This document shows positions 15,934-23,860 of a stretch of 26,386 bases of DNA, in pieces (positions within the stretch are counted from its first letter, which is position 1; every line of letters starts with the position of its first letter). Below the pieces are notes generated by a model, which was given only the letters and a program-made list of their open reading frames with translations, was not told where the DNA came from and did not search any database. This stretch comes from a virus, in IMG/VR virus record IMGVR_UViG_3300046003_005393, positions 1-26,386 of that record; one strand, written 5' to 3'. A program made the position numbers and the translations under genes.

Positions 15934-17103
15934 TTACATAGCAAAATCAACTTTTTTAGATTCTTTATCAATCTTTGTGATTCTTACGTCAATTTCTTGA
16001 CCTACTTCTAATTCATAATCTTCACTTAAATGTGATTTATGAAGGAGACCTACGATTTTTGGTTCAAGTTCGATGAATACACCGTATCTTACGATTTTCT
16101 TAACTTTACCTGTTACCGTAGAAGGAACTTTATATCGAGATTCGATATCATCCCAAGCTGAAGGTTCAATTGTGATAGGTTTTTGTGATAAAACGATTTT
16201 GTCGTTATCGATAACTTCTTTAACGAAGAATTTGATTGCGTCACCTGGACGAATCTTTTGATTGTCGAAGTTATCAAGATTCTCAGCGAGAATGTCATTT
16301 CTAGAGATAAGACCTGTTAAGCAGCTATTAAACTCGGCAAAGATACCATGACGACTACATCCAGTAACAAATCCTTCGTATTCAACTCCGGCTTGTAATT
16401 CTGAAATAGTTTGTGGTACAAGGGCTTTAAGATATTCTCTATGAGAAACAACGATGTAGTTTTTCTCTTTCGAGTAATTGATTGGCATAACGTAAAGTGA
16501 TTTTCCAATCAACTCTTCGAAGTTTACCAATTTGTTCATACCACCAAGTGATCCTGGCATGAAACATTCTACTCCTGCAACATCTACGAAATAACCACCA
16601 TGGATTAGTTCTTTTACTGTACCTAAGTAAGCAACCGGATTACCGATAGAAGAAAGTAATTCTTCTCTTTTCTTAGCTACGATGTTTTTAGAATATGAAG
16701 CAATAATGCTATATGAGTTAGAACCATGCGTAGTTCCAGTTTTTTCAATGAGTACCTCGATCGGGAATCCAGGTTGAATGTACTTGAGGAATTCAGGGTT
16801 CTCCTTTCTCAATTCTATCATTGCGTCTTCTCTCCAATTAACGTCGACCATCGCATAATCTTTGTTAATTGAAACTACTTTACCTTCAACTACGGAACCG
16901 GTTTTAGGTTCAACTAAGTGAGATAAAGATCCATTGTACAATTCGTAAAGTTCTTGAGCGTAAGGCTCTCTACAGAAAACTTTAGATGTATCACCTGGAT
17001 GTCTTTTTACTCTTGGGTTGTGTTTTTTGTGATTTGGAACAGATGCTTCAAATAAGTCCCAATCAAATTCGCCAGAGGCGTTGAAGTAATTTTCTTCAGT
17101 CAT
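15934..17103 (-). CDS. Phage-encoded ribosomal protein S1 homologue (four S1 domains)
   Basis: This 389-residue protein contains four S1 RNA-binding domains: about 69-139 (VVEGKVVSINKDYAMVDVNW), 155-227 (GTVKELIHGGYFVDVAG, then CFMPGS and YIVVSHREYLK), 238-308 (YEGFVTGCSRHGIFAEF, then GLISRND) and 326-389 (VTGKVKKIVRYGVFIELEP, then GLLHKSHLS). Domain 2 has the V-x-x-x-x-x-GG-x-x-V-x-x-x-G-x-x-x-F-x-P-x-S pattern of genuine ribosomal S1, rather than a generic S1-fold RNase. Bacterial S1 usually has six domains in Bacteroidota (about 600 aa), so this form is shorter. The N-terminus contains FDWDLFEA (13-20), close to Bacteroidota S1 proteins. S1 recruits structured or Shine-Dalgarno-poor mRNA to the 30S subunit. 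A role in favouring phage mRNAs is inferred. It is the only translation gene in a tail operon. Confidence 0.92.
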   Translation of the reverse strand: MTEENYFNASGEFDWDLFEASVPNHKKHNPRVKRHPGDTSKVFCREPYAQELYELYNGSLSHLVEPKTGSVVEGKVVSINKDYAMVDVNWREDAMIELRKENPEFLKYIQPGFPIEVLIEKTGTTHGSNSYSIIASYSKNIVAKKREELLSSIGNPVAYLGTVKELIHGGYFVDVAGVECFMPGSLGGMNKLVNFEELIGKSLYVMPINYSKEKNYIVVSHREYLKALVPQTISELQAGVEYEGFVTGCSRHGIFAEFNSCLTGLISRNDILAENLDNFDNQKIRPGDAIKFFVKEVIDNDKIVLSQKPITIEPSAWDDIESRYKVPSTVTGKVKKIVRYGVFIELEPKIVGLLHKSHLSEDYELEVGQEIDVRITKIDKESKKVDFAM

Positions 17104-17175
17104 TTTTTTGTTTGTTAGAGGTGAATAAAATAGTATTTGATTATTTGATTATATATCTCAATCAATGGTATGAAT
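17104..17175 (-). promoter_or_regulatory. Leader of the S1 gene: longest noncoding gap, TATAAT box and A-rich start region
   Basis: These 72 bases between the 210-aa gene and S1 are the longest noncoding stretch in the window. On the minus strand they contain TATAAT (17153-17148), tandem AATCAAAT copies just after it, a small inverted repeat TTGATT/AATCAA, and ACAAACAAAAAA directly before the ATG. No Shine-Dalgarno sequence is present. The layout suggests a separate promoter for S1 and an A-rich S1-binding leader, possibly used for autoregulation as known for E. coli S1. This is inference from an AT-rich sequence. Confidence 0.35.
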
Positions 17176-17808
17176 TTATGCTACAGCAATAAAAGGAAAC
17201 GGAGGCCCTGGTACGGGTGAAGGGGAAGCGGGTATGAGTCCAGTGAATGTGCCTGCGATTTTAAGAAGATGCTCAGTATAAGCTAAAATCAAAGCTGTGA
17301 CAAATACATTGAATGCTGTTGTTTGGTTGGTTTCGGTTTGAGCTATAAAGAAAGCTCTTGCTAGATCTTTTTTAAGAGCTGCTGGATCTCCTGGAACTGC
17401 TACTTTATATCCTACTGTCGGAGCTACATATCCAGGCGGAACTGTAGCTGGAGTGAAAATTTCTTTAGACCACTCAGAACATATCACTGCTGCAACTGGT
17501 GCAAAAATATCTTCAAGTTTCTTTCTCGAATTTTCAATGTTAGGATTTGGATTGTTACCTTTATAGTCAGGAGTTATTTCAATGTTTTCTTTTTGAAGCT
17601 TAGTGAATGCAGCTTCATACGCAGATTTTACTGATCCTTTAGAAATTCCAATCGTAGCTTTACTAGATGTCATTACTAATTTAGCAGTCTTTACTGCATT
17701 AACATATTCTGTTGCATGAATATCTGCTAATTCTGAAATAGACATTTGATTAGGTACACCCAATTTTGCTTTCAGATTAGAGCGAAAAGTAGACCAATTA
17801 GAAGCCAT
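17176..17808 (-). CDS. Uncharacterised 210-aa protein next to the spike gene, Pro-rich C-terminus
   Basis: The 210-residue protein is mostly helical. The N-terminal half is rich in Ala, Lys and Ser (NWSTFRSNLKAKLGV, LADIHATEYVNAVKTAK). The middle carries a Pro-containing segment (ATVPPGYVAPTVGY), then helix FFIAQTETNQTTAFNVF. The final 25 residues are Gly/Pro-rich (FTGLIPASPSPVPGPPFPF). It begins two bases after the spike gene stop, with the start preceded by ACTAAATAATT. Lying directly after a gp5/gpV-like spike suggests a role at the spike or hub, but there is no PAAR motif (no conserved His/Cys metal site). No family is recognised. It could also be a tail-assembly factor. Confidence 0.8.
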   Translation of the reverse strand: MASNWSTFRSNLKAKLGVPNQMSISELADIHATEYVNAVKTAKLVMTSSKATIGISKGSVKSAYEAAFTKLQKENIEITPDYKGNNPNPNIENSRKKLEDIFAPVAAVICSEWSKEIFTPATVPPGYVAPTVGYKVAVPGDPAALKKDLARAFFIAQTETNQTTAFNVFVTALILAYTEHLLKIAGTFTGLIPASPSPVPGPPFPFIAVA

Positions 17809-17810
17809 AA

Positions 17811-18608
17811 TTATTTAGTTGTAGAAACGTTACTTAATGAAGGTTTTGCAGATGTGGTAGGTTTTGAACTTGGACCTGCAGGTGTAGGATGGATATGATT
17901 ATCGAAGATATCAGCAAAAATATTACCTTTGATTACAGATTCAGTTGCACCTCTACCTAATTCAATCTTAGGAGAATCAACTATGGCTTTGGCAGAAGCA
18001 GTTATGTCTGCATTAACACATTTAGCTTTAATATCAGCCTTAGCAGTAATATTGATTGTAGCATCAGACTTGATATTGATATTACTAGCATGAGTGACAT
18101 TCAGAGTTCCATCATCTACTAATTCAATTTTAGATTTACCAGAAGCTGTATGAATATCAATAGATTTATCTGGTTTGATATTGATCTGAGTTTGTTTATA
18201 ATCGAGCATTAAACCTTTCTTTTCAGTAAAGAATATTTTTAGAAAGCCTTCTGTTACATTATCGTAAACAATCACATGTGCATTAGGATAAGATTCGCTA
18301 ATTTCTGCTTTAACCTCATCTGAAATTTTCTGCTGAAAGAAGTACTCAGGATGATAGATGTTTCCCATATCAAATTTCACAGAAACTATAGAACCTTTCT
18401 TCGGAACTGAGAAGAATCCGCCACCTGAAGCAGCACCTCCAGTATGATTATTTCCTGGATAAGCCCAAGGAATACTTTCAACTGGGATATCGTCAAATTT
18501 TCCGTATACTTTTACTTTAACACGTCCTACTTTTTGTGGATCTTCAATATCCACAACTTCACCGAGCCAAGTCGTTGCAAGTAGGTCGTCACTATATGAA
18601 TTTATCAT
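17811..18608 (-). CDS. Baseplate spike protein, gp5/gpV-like (OB fold plus beta-helix), no lysozyme domain
   Basis: The 265-residue product has an OB-fold domain at about 13-95 (WLGEVVDIEDPQKVGRVKVK, IPWAYPGNN, GSIVSVKFDMGN), the standard start of gp5, gpV and VgrG spikes. Residues about 140-215 contain short repeating strands (NINIKSDATINITAKADIKA) typical of the trimeric beta-helix needle. NHIHPTPAGPS at 237-247 carries an HxH pair (His238, His240); in P2 gpV and related spikes such pairs from three chains bind an iron ion at the tip. Unlike T4 gp5, no lysozyme domain lies between the OB fold and needle, so cell-wall digestion must be elsewhere if needed. The 18 Ser/Thr/Lys-rich residues after the tip are unusual. 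It is located beside the hub gene. Confidence 0.88.
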   Translation of the reverse strand: MINSYSDDLLATTWLGEVVDIEDPQKVGRVKVKVYGKFDDIPVESIPWAYPGNNHTGGAASGGGFFSVPKKGSIVSVKFDMGNIYHPEYFFQQKISDEVKAEISESYPNAHVIVYDNVTEGFLKIFFTEKKGLMLDYKQTQINIKPDKSIDIHTASGKSKIELVDDGTLNVTHASNINIKSDATINITAKADIKAKCVNADITASAKAIVDSPKIELGRGATESVIKGNIFADIFDNHIHPTPAGPSSKPTTSAKPSLSNVSTTK

Positions 18609-18616
18609 CGCTTACT

Positions 18617-18622
18617 ATTATA
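18617..18622 (-). promoter_or_regulatory. TATAAT box before the spike gene
   Basis: TATAAT lies eight bases before the spike ATG (18608) in the 19-base gap after the 485-aa gene. That spacing is too short for a normal promoter to make a leadered mRNA, so it may instead be part of the A/T-rich translation leader seen before many genes here. Confidence 0.2.
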
Positions 18623-18627
18623 TGAAT

Positions 18628-20085
18628 TTAATCGAAAATGTTTCCTAGACTTTCAACGTCTTTTGTATTATTTCTTAGGGATTTGCTACCAGAAATTGTA
18701 TTTATGATATCTTCTCCACCTCTAAGTACTGCAGTAGGATCTCCACTTAATATACCTTGTGCAGCACCTAAAACATTAGTAGCAGAGAATCCATAAACAT
18801 TACCCATAAGAAGTTTTCCAGCAAATGAACTCACAAGTCTTTCTAATTTATCTGCTGCTAAAGAAGCAAATGGCAATAATGCGTTATATTTTCCATTTAG
18901 AACAGAATCCAAACCATAAGACATTTTTGTAGGATCTGCACCGGATTTTAAATTACCATAAAGAGCAACATTTGATCCTTTTTCTTGTGCTCCTGTAAGA
19001 GATTTATTATCTAATGCTGATGAATCTAAAAGACGAAGTAAAGAATCTTGTACAAATCTATCTGACGAGTAGATGTTGTATAGATTAACTTCTTCTACGT
19101 CTCTATATGTGAAAACTAATTTTTGTGTAGTCATATTCCCTGCATCCACTGAAGCAGAAACTTTTTCTAATGCTGCTGAAGATTCGTCAGGTAACCATTC
19201 ACAATGATCGAACTTAAACAAAAATCTATTAATGTAAGGATTGATAGTATTGGAAGACTCATTACCCATTGCAGAAGGACTTATAGCATTTTTAATTCCT
19301 TTCAATCCACCGTCTTTAACTCCAGCTATAGTAGATGCAGCTTTATCTTTTAAGTTCTGAAGTGGGGATTTTCCACTATCATCTCCAAAAATATCTTTAC
19401 CGAGAAGATTCTCGTTTAGTAATTGTTGTCTTGCATTGATGTCAGGAATACCAGCCATTTTAGACAAATCTAACATTCCAGAAGGAGAAGGCATACCAGA
19501 ACGATTGATATTTCGAAGCTCATAAATGTAGATATAAACTGAGAAAGTTCTTAAATTCCAAGGCACTATTTCTCTACGAAATTTCCAATCGAAACATGCT
19601 TTACGGTAAAAGTCCATTAAAGCAGACATTCTCAAATCAATTGATTCTAAGCATCCAATAGTAATTTTTCTATCTTTAGGAAGCATAGACTTAAAGTCAT
19701 CATCTTGAAAACCTCTTTTCCAAGCATCACCAAGACCTTCGATCGTTTGGAAGAACCAAGGAGTAATTTGATTGATATTTCTTAGATGATCTACAAACTT
19801 TGACAAATAATCAGCTCTTGCTTCATCACCTATATTCTTAAGATATGTGTATGCAGTATTTGGAATCAAATCAGAAGTAGTTTGAGTTCCGTCTCCTGTA
19901 TCTTTTTTAGGACCGCTATAGAGCAATCTACTTTCAGGCTGATCAAAAAAGAATAGAAGCTTAAACCCTAGCCAAGTCGGATCTTGATACAACAGATATT
20001 TTTCTGATGTATAGTACAGATTGGTTTTCTTAAATTTATTAAGGCCTGGATCTTTATATAAATTGCTGGTTAATGATGCTGGCAT
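18628..20085 (-). CDS. Putative baseplate tube/adaptor protein, 485 aa
   Basis: This 485-residue protein has an aromatic N-terminus (DPTWLGFKLLFFFDQPESRL, residues 35-54), an extended helical middle (PWFFQTIEGLGDAWKRGF, ESIDLRMSALMDFYRKA, WKFRREIVPWNLRTFSVYIY at 109-190) and a later beta segment (NRFLFKFDHCEWLPDESS, then QKLVFTYRDVEEVNLYNI, 286-338). The pattern of a PxNLRxF strand followed by aromatic beta strands, next to a hub and spike, suggests a tube-initiator or baseplate adaptor like T4 gp48/gp54. The C-terminal 140 residues are Gly/Ala/Ser-rich and probably flexible. The start overlaps the hub gene stop as TAATG. The functional call is inference from position and fold-like pattern. 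Confidence 0.78.
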   Translation of the reverse strand: MPASLTSNLYKDPGLNKFKKTNLYYTSEKYLLYQDPTWLGFKLLFFFDQPESRLLYSGPKKDTGDGTQTTSDLIPNTAYTYLKNIGDEARADYLSKFVDHLRNINQITPWFFQTIEGLGDAWKRGFQDDDFKSMLPKDRKITIGCLESIDLRMSALMDFYRKACFDWKFRREIVPWNLRTFSVYIYIYELRNINRSGMPSPSGMLDLSKMAGIPDINARQQLLNENLLGKDIFGDDSGKSPLQNLKDKAASTIAGVKDGGLKGIKNAISPSAMGNESSNTINPYINRFLFKFDHCEWLPDESSAALEKVSASVDAGNMTTQKLVFTYRDVEEVNLYNIYSSDRFVQDSLLRLLDSSALDNKSLTGAQEKGSNVALYGNLKSGADPTKMSYGLDSVLNGKYNALLPFASLAADKLERLVSSFAGKLLMGNVYGFSATNVLGAAQGILSGDPTAVLRGGEDIINTISGSKSLRNNTKDVESLGNIFD

Positions 20086-21629
20086 TATTTGTTATTGTTT
20101 TTAGCAGGAATAGGCCATTCTCTACGAATTAAACTTATTTTCATTTTTATTGGACCTGGTTGTTGATACACATAATTAATGGAATTCACTACATAATAAC
20201 CTGAGAGTTGTTCGTTTTTAACTTGATCTCTAGGATCTCCACCGATAGTTTCCTTCGTAGGTTTAATTGTGTCAGGACGGATACCTTCTAATTCTTCGTC
20301 ATTGTTAGGTGGAGCATCGTATCCTGCATCTTCTCCAATTGAAGTGTCTCTATCTTTTAGCTTCTCAATTCTTTCAGGACCTTTATTAGCTCCTTCATAG
20401 ATTTCAACTGGAATTCTCATATATTTATAAATGTAGAAATTCATTCCAGCTAAATCGATATCTAGTTTAGTTTTGTTTAGCTCTTGTAAGTTTTGATTAT
20501 TCAGCAATCTAGAAAAGATGTAATTGTCATGTACATTTTCATTTGATTGTTTACCTAACCATTTATATTTCATTTGATCTTTATACGATTCATCACCTTT
20601 TCGACCTTTTGGAAGTATCAAATCATTTTCAACTCCTTTAGTAGTTAGTGGATCGACGAAAGTAGAAACATATTCTGTCTCATTATTATCACCGATATCG
20701 AAATATTGACTATGTTTCTTGTAGCCTTGTTTGATCCAAACTGATGCTGATTTATTATCTAAAGCCCAATTATCAATGTAGATATTTGTACCGACTCTAT
20801 CATTTCTATTTGTAAGAATCAAAGAACCTTTAATCGAATCTTTAGTTTTGTCTTCTAGATTCATACCACTTGGAGGTGTAACTTGACTGATATTAATATC
20901 CTCTGTTTTATCTTCTGTACTAAATTGTTTATTGACATTCACTAAACATAAATAGTAATAAGGATCGATATACCAAGTAAAGAAAGAATCGTCATCTTTG
21001 TAAGTATAATCTACCGTCTTTTCTATGAAATGGTGATATGTATCAAAAGCACATAATCTGTGCATTTGGTCATCTGTTGCAGTTTCATTAGAAGCAAATC
21101 CAATTTGTAGATCTTCGCAAACTTTTTGTATATGATCGAAAGAACTAGCTTTAGGGAAGTCTAAACATTTCTCAGCTAAAAGGCCAGGAATTTTCATAAT
21201 ACCGCTAATGTTATAGATACTACCTTCAGGACTACCGCTAATATCGGTGATATCGAAATCAATACGTATAGGTTTTTGATTATCCTCATCTGGAGCTCTT
21301 AGATATAGAGAAATAACATCTCCGTCAGTAGGTGCATCTAAAGCAAGCTTACCATTCGGATCAGAAAAACTAATACTTAGTTGAGGTATTTTACTCGTAG
21401 TGTCGAGTACCATATTCAAAATGTTATCTGCGTCAAATCTAGTCGTATTAATCACTACCAATGGCATAAATGCACCTAGACGAGAAGAGTTCTTAGTGCT
21501 AATACCTTCAGTCACTAGATCTCCTGCTGAATCTCTAGAATCTTTTGATTCTGTGTCTGATTGTTCAATTCGATCGACTTTTAATTTAGGATCTATGATA
21601 GAAACAATGCTTCTTTCAAATGTACTCAT
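20085..21629 (-). CDS. Baseplate hub protein, gp27/gpD-like
   Basis: The 514-residue protein has the layout of the gp27/gpD/VgrG-N hub. Residues about 55-150 form the first beta domain (MPLVVINTTRFDADNILNMV, then DGDVISLYLRAPDEDNQ and IRIDFDITDISGS). Residues 155-235 carry the central alpha/beta part (SSFDHIQKVCEDLQIGF, HRLCAFDTYHHFIEKTV, DDSFFTWYIDPYYYLC), matching the family's late-control-D order. The C-terminus (475-504, LSGYYVVNSINYVYQQPGP then IKMKISLIRREW) matches the last strands of the second barrel. The stretch 405-475 is long, acidic and likely disordered. It is followed by the tube-like protein and spike, as expected for a hub. The hub forms a trimeric platform that holds the spike and starts the tube. 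Confidence 0.78.
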   Translation of the reverse strand: MSTFERSIVSIIDPKLKVDRIEQSDTESKDSRDSAGDLVTEGISTKNSSRLGAFMPLVVINTTRFDADNILNMVLDTTSKIPQLSISFSDPNGKLALDAPTDGDVISLYLRAPDEDNQKPIRIDFDITDISGSPEGSIYNISGIMKIPGLLAEKCLDFPKASSFDHIQKVCEDLQIGFASNETATDDQMHRLCAFDTYHHFIEKTVDYTYKDDDSFFTWYIDPYYYLCLVNVNKQFSTEDKTEDINISQVTPPSGMNLEDKTKDSIKGSLILTNRNDRVGTNIYIDNWALDNKSASVWIKQGYKKHSQYFDIGDNNETEYVSTFVDPLTTKGVENDLILPKGRKGDESYKDQMKYKWLGKQSNENVHDNYIFSRLLNNQNLQELNKTKLDIDLAGMNFYIYKYMRIPVEIYEGANKGPERIEKLKDRDTSIGEDAGYDAPPNNDEELEGIRPDTIKPTKETIGGDPRDQVKNEQLSGYYVVNSINYVYQQPGPIKMKISLIRREWPIPAKNNNK

Positions 21630-21635
21630 ATTGGG

Positions 21636-22190
21636 TTAAATTGCTTGTGAGTTTTTAGTTCCGACTGATACGGATGGAGCATATACAACAACATTACCAT
21701 CAGTAGAGTATGGTACTTCTCCAGTTCTAAGAAGATTAGTTGGCTTAATTTCGGTTGCACCATTTTCTCTTCTTTTTGCAATCTTTTCTAATTGCTTTAA
21801 TCTTGCTAAATCTTTTTGACTAGCTTTAGACGGATCTAAGAATAAAGCCTTTGTATCATTAATCAATTTAGACGTTTTCATTCTATCTTGACGATAGAAT
21901 CTTAAACCTGCTTCTAATGTAGGAATAACAATAAAGTCATAAAGCTCCATTGAAAACGGATTCGATATTTGATTGAATTTTAGAATCATATCAACATAAT
22001 CAACTGAATTATATGATTCCCATGACATCAAATCAGGTCTACAAAGATGTCTTTCTTCGATAAGAAAAACTCTTGCTATTGCTAAGTTTGGATCTTGATA
22101 AGAGACTTTAAAGTTATTTTCTAAAAAGTCCATCATCTTAATTCCGTCCTTAGTCATTTCAGCTTTAAGATCTGTGAGATGTATATGCAT
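21636..22190 (-). CDS. Baseplate wedge protein gp53-like (LysM-like domain)
   Basis: The 184-residue protein contains, at residues 45-90, EERHLCRPDLMSWESY followed by NSVDYVDMILKFNQI and a closing MELYDFIVIP. This is the LysM-like pattern found in T4 gp53 and related small baseplate proteins, in which a D-Y-W-W-hydrophobic helix pair is followed by a beta strand with a terminal I-P. The N-terminus (MHIHLTDLKAEM) and the Lys/Arg-rich helix at 100-150 (QDRMKTSKLIND, ARLKQLEKIAKRREN) may bind neighbouring wedges. It has no signal peptide, so cell-wall binding is not expected. The gene is six bases before the hub gene, and gp53 is a wedge component that locks wedges together. The family link is moderate. 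Confidence 0.6.
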   Translation of the reverse strand: MHIHLTDLKAEMTKDGIKMMDFLENNFKVSYQDPNLAIARVFLIEERHLCRPDLMSWESYNSVDYVDMILKFNQISNPFSMELYDFIVIPTLEAGLRFYRQDRMKTSKLINDTKALFLDPSKASQKDLARLKQLEKIAKRRENGATEIKPTNLLRTGEVPYSTDGNVVVYAPSVSVGTKNSQAI

Positions 22191-22207
22191 TTTTTCTTAA
22201 TTAGTTT

Positions 22208-23860
22208 TTAGTATACTCCTTTTGCACTTTGCGTAGTAATAGCAGAAGGATGATTCGGGAATCTGTTTTTGATAACATCAATTGGAAGCGATTGGAAGTC
22301 AGCTTCTTTAAGGATATCATGTTTGGATTCACCTGAAGGCATTTTCTTGCTTTGATAACCACCTTTTGCTTTATTTCCTGTGTACTTCGTAGCTTCTGGT
22401 GGATTTGTTAGATATGTTCTACCGTTACGAGAAAACATACCCATAATTTCAGTTCTATCTCTAGGTCTTCCAGGTTTTAGAGAACATGTAACTTTAACTT
22501 TGGTAGGAAAGTCATCAAAACCTAAAGGTCCGTACAATTCAACTTCTGTTTTATTGAGTATCATATTTCCAACTGAAATAATCGGATTTGCTGGATTTCC
22601 TACAGTTACGTGCCATTCACCTGTAGGTTCACCGGAAAGTAGAGAGTTAATTGCTTGTACTCCAGGACGACCCATTTTATCAAGTGCACCACCTGCAATA
22701 TTAGACATCAAGTTACCAGCTAAACTTTTGGCCATGTTTATAGCTCCTTCTTTAGTAAAGCCTTTACCACCTGAGAGTCCATCTAGTTTACCAGAGATAC
22801 CCGAAATAAGAGAATCAAAGTAACCTTTATAGTCACCGCTTGCAAGCTTAGCAGGGTCACCGATTGGCTTCATTCTTCTAGGATTTCCTCCGTAGTAACG
22901 TATATCTCCACCCCAGAATGTACCACGATTCATAGTACAAATCATAACGTTGGAAAGCAAATCCATCATAGCAATTTTTGGATTGATTCCATCAACAGAA
23001 CGTAGCTGATATTCGAAAACTAGAGTTATTTCTTGCGAGAATTCTAAACCTCTTTGTCTTAAATTAGTTTTTGCAACAACGTCAATCGGACCGAATACAA
23101 CCGATGAATTTTCATAAGGATTGAATCCATTAGCATTTGGATTTGAAGATCTATGTGCATTAGATGATTGTGTATCAGAAACCTGAGCTAATGATTTAAT
23201 CATATTACCGCCAGGAAGTCCTTCAAATGCTCCAGCTTCATTACCATAACCTGGTTGACTTTCTTTCTGTTGAAGTTCAGCTTCAATTTCTTTAAAGTTA
23301 ACGTTATGTGACCATTTCAAACCTACAGTATCCCACTTATTTGTTTCTCCATCTACGAAAGTTATCATTCTTCCGATGTCAGGATTCACATTCTTAGCAA
23401 TATCAAATAAGTCATCTTCAGGTGGAATAGTGAATCTTCTTAAAGTAACCATATAATTGTTTGGTACAATTCCATAATTCGTACACCAAAGGAAGTCTTC
23501 CCATGCATATTCAACAGCATTCGTAGTTCCTTTTCTAGACCATTCAATCAGATTCTTTGCAGTAGGTTCATTTCTAACTCGCTGTAACTCAGCATCACCA
23601 ATACGACCAGGTGTATCGTAATACTCTTCATGTATAGGTGAACCACTCTGTTGGTTATTGAAGAAGAACAGTGAATATCTATTGAAGATAGAAGGCTTAG
23701 CCTTTCTGTCAATACCCTTAAATTGTTCTTTCGTTTTCTTGTCTTCTACGGCCTTAGGACCAGGAAAATCAAGATCATCTACATTATAAAATGCACCAAC
23801 TCTAGACGATATTACATCATCTTTTTGTAGTAAGTTAGGATCTGAATTGACATCTGCCAT
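22208..23860 (-). CDS. Putative baseplate/tail-tube-associated virion protein, 550 aa
   Basis: This 550-residue protein opens the baseplate block. After a polar N-terminus, residues about 70-190 contain aromatic segments (KPSIFNRYSLFFFNNQQ, AWEDFLWCTNYGIVPNNY, MVTLRRFTIPPEDDLFD) and later VGLKWSHNVNFKEIEAE. Residues 260-330 carry QEITLVFEYQLRSVDG and NPKIAMMDLLSNVMIC. Gly-rich segments with SLAGNLMSNIAGGALDK look flexible. Residues 444-480 (GPLGFDDFPTKVKVTCSLKP, then GRPRDRTEIM) are probably a conserved strand pair. The PxNxMxTLRRF pattern recalls the PxNLRTF segment of the 485-aa gene, so the two may share a tube/adaptor-like fold. Its role as a tail-tube or baseplate connecting protein is inferred. 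No enzyme motif is visible. Confidence 0.75.
   Translation of the reverse strand: MADVNSDPNLLQKDDVISSRVGAFYNVDDLDFPGPKAVEDKKTKEQFKGIDRKAKPSIFNRYSLFFFNNQQSGSPIHEEYYDTPGRIGDAELQRVRNEPTAKNLIEWSRKGTTNAVEYAWEDFLWCTNYGIVPNNYMVTLRRFTIPPEDDLFDIAKNVNPDIGRMITFVDGETNKWDTVGLKWSHNVNFKEIEAELQQKESQPGYGNEAGAFEGLPGGNMIKSLAQVSDTQSSNAHRSSNPNANGFNPYENSSVVFGPIDVVAKTNLRQRGLEFSQEITLVFEYQLRSVDGINPKIAMMDLLSNVMICTMNRGTFWGGDIRYYGGNPRRMKPIGDPAKLASGDYKGYFDSLISGISGKLDGLSGGKGFTKEGAINMAKSLAGNLMSNIAGGALDKMGRPGVQAINSLLSGEPTGEWHVTVGNPANPIISVGNMILNKTEVELYGPLGFDDFPTKVKVTCSLKPGRPRDRTEIMGMFSRNGRTYLTNPPEATKYTGNKAKGGYQSKKMPSGESKHDILKEADFQSLPIDVIKNRFPNHPSAITTQSAKGVY

Noticed and set aside
17176-17808. PAAR-type spike tip
   Set aside because: No conserved His/Cys metal-binding pattern or PAAR repeats; the Pro-rich end is not enough.
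17811-18608. Lysozyme or peptidase domain in the spike
   Set aside because: No catalytic motif is visible and there is no room between OB fold and needle.
22380-22823. 147-codon open frame on the plus strand inside the 550-aa gene
   Set aside because: It is antisense to a gene with clear structural sequence, has no leader pattern and its composition is that of a reverse-complement shadow.
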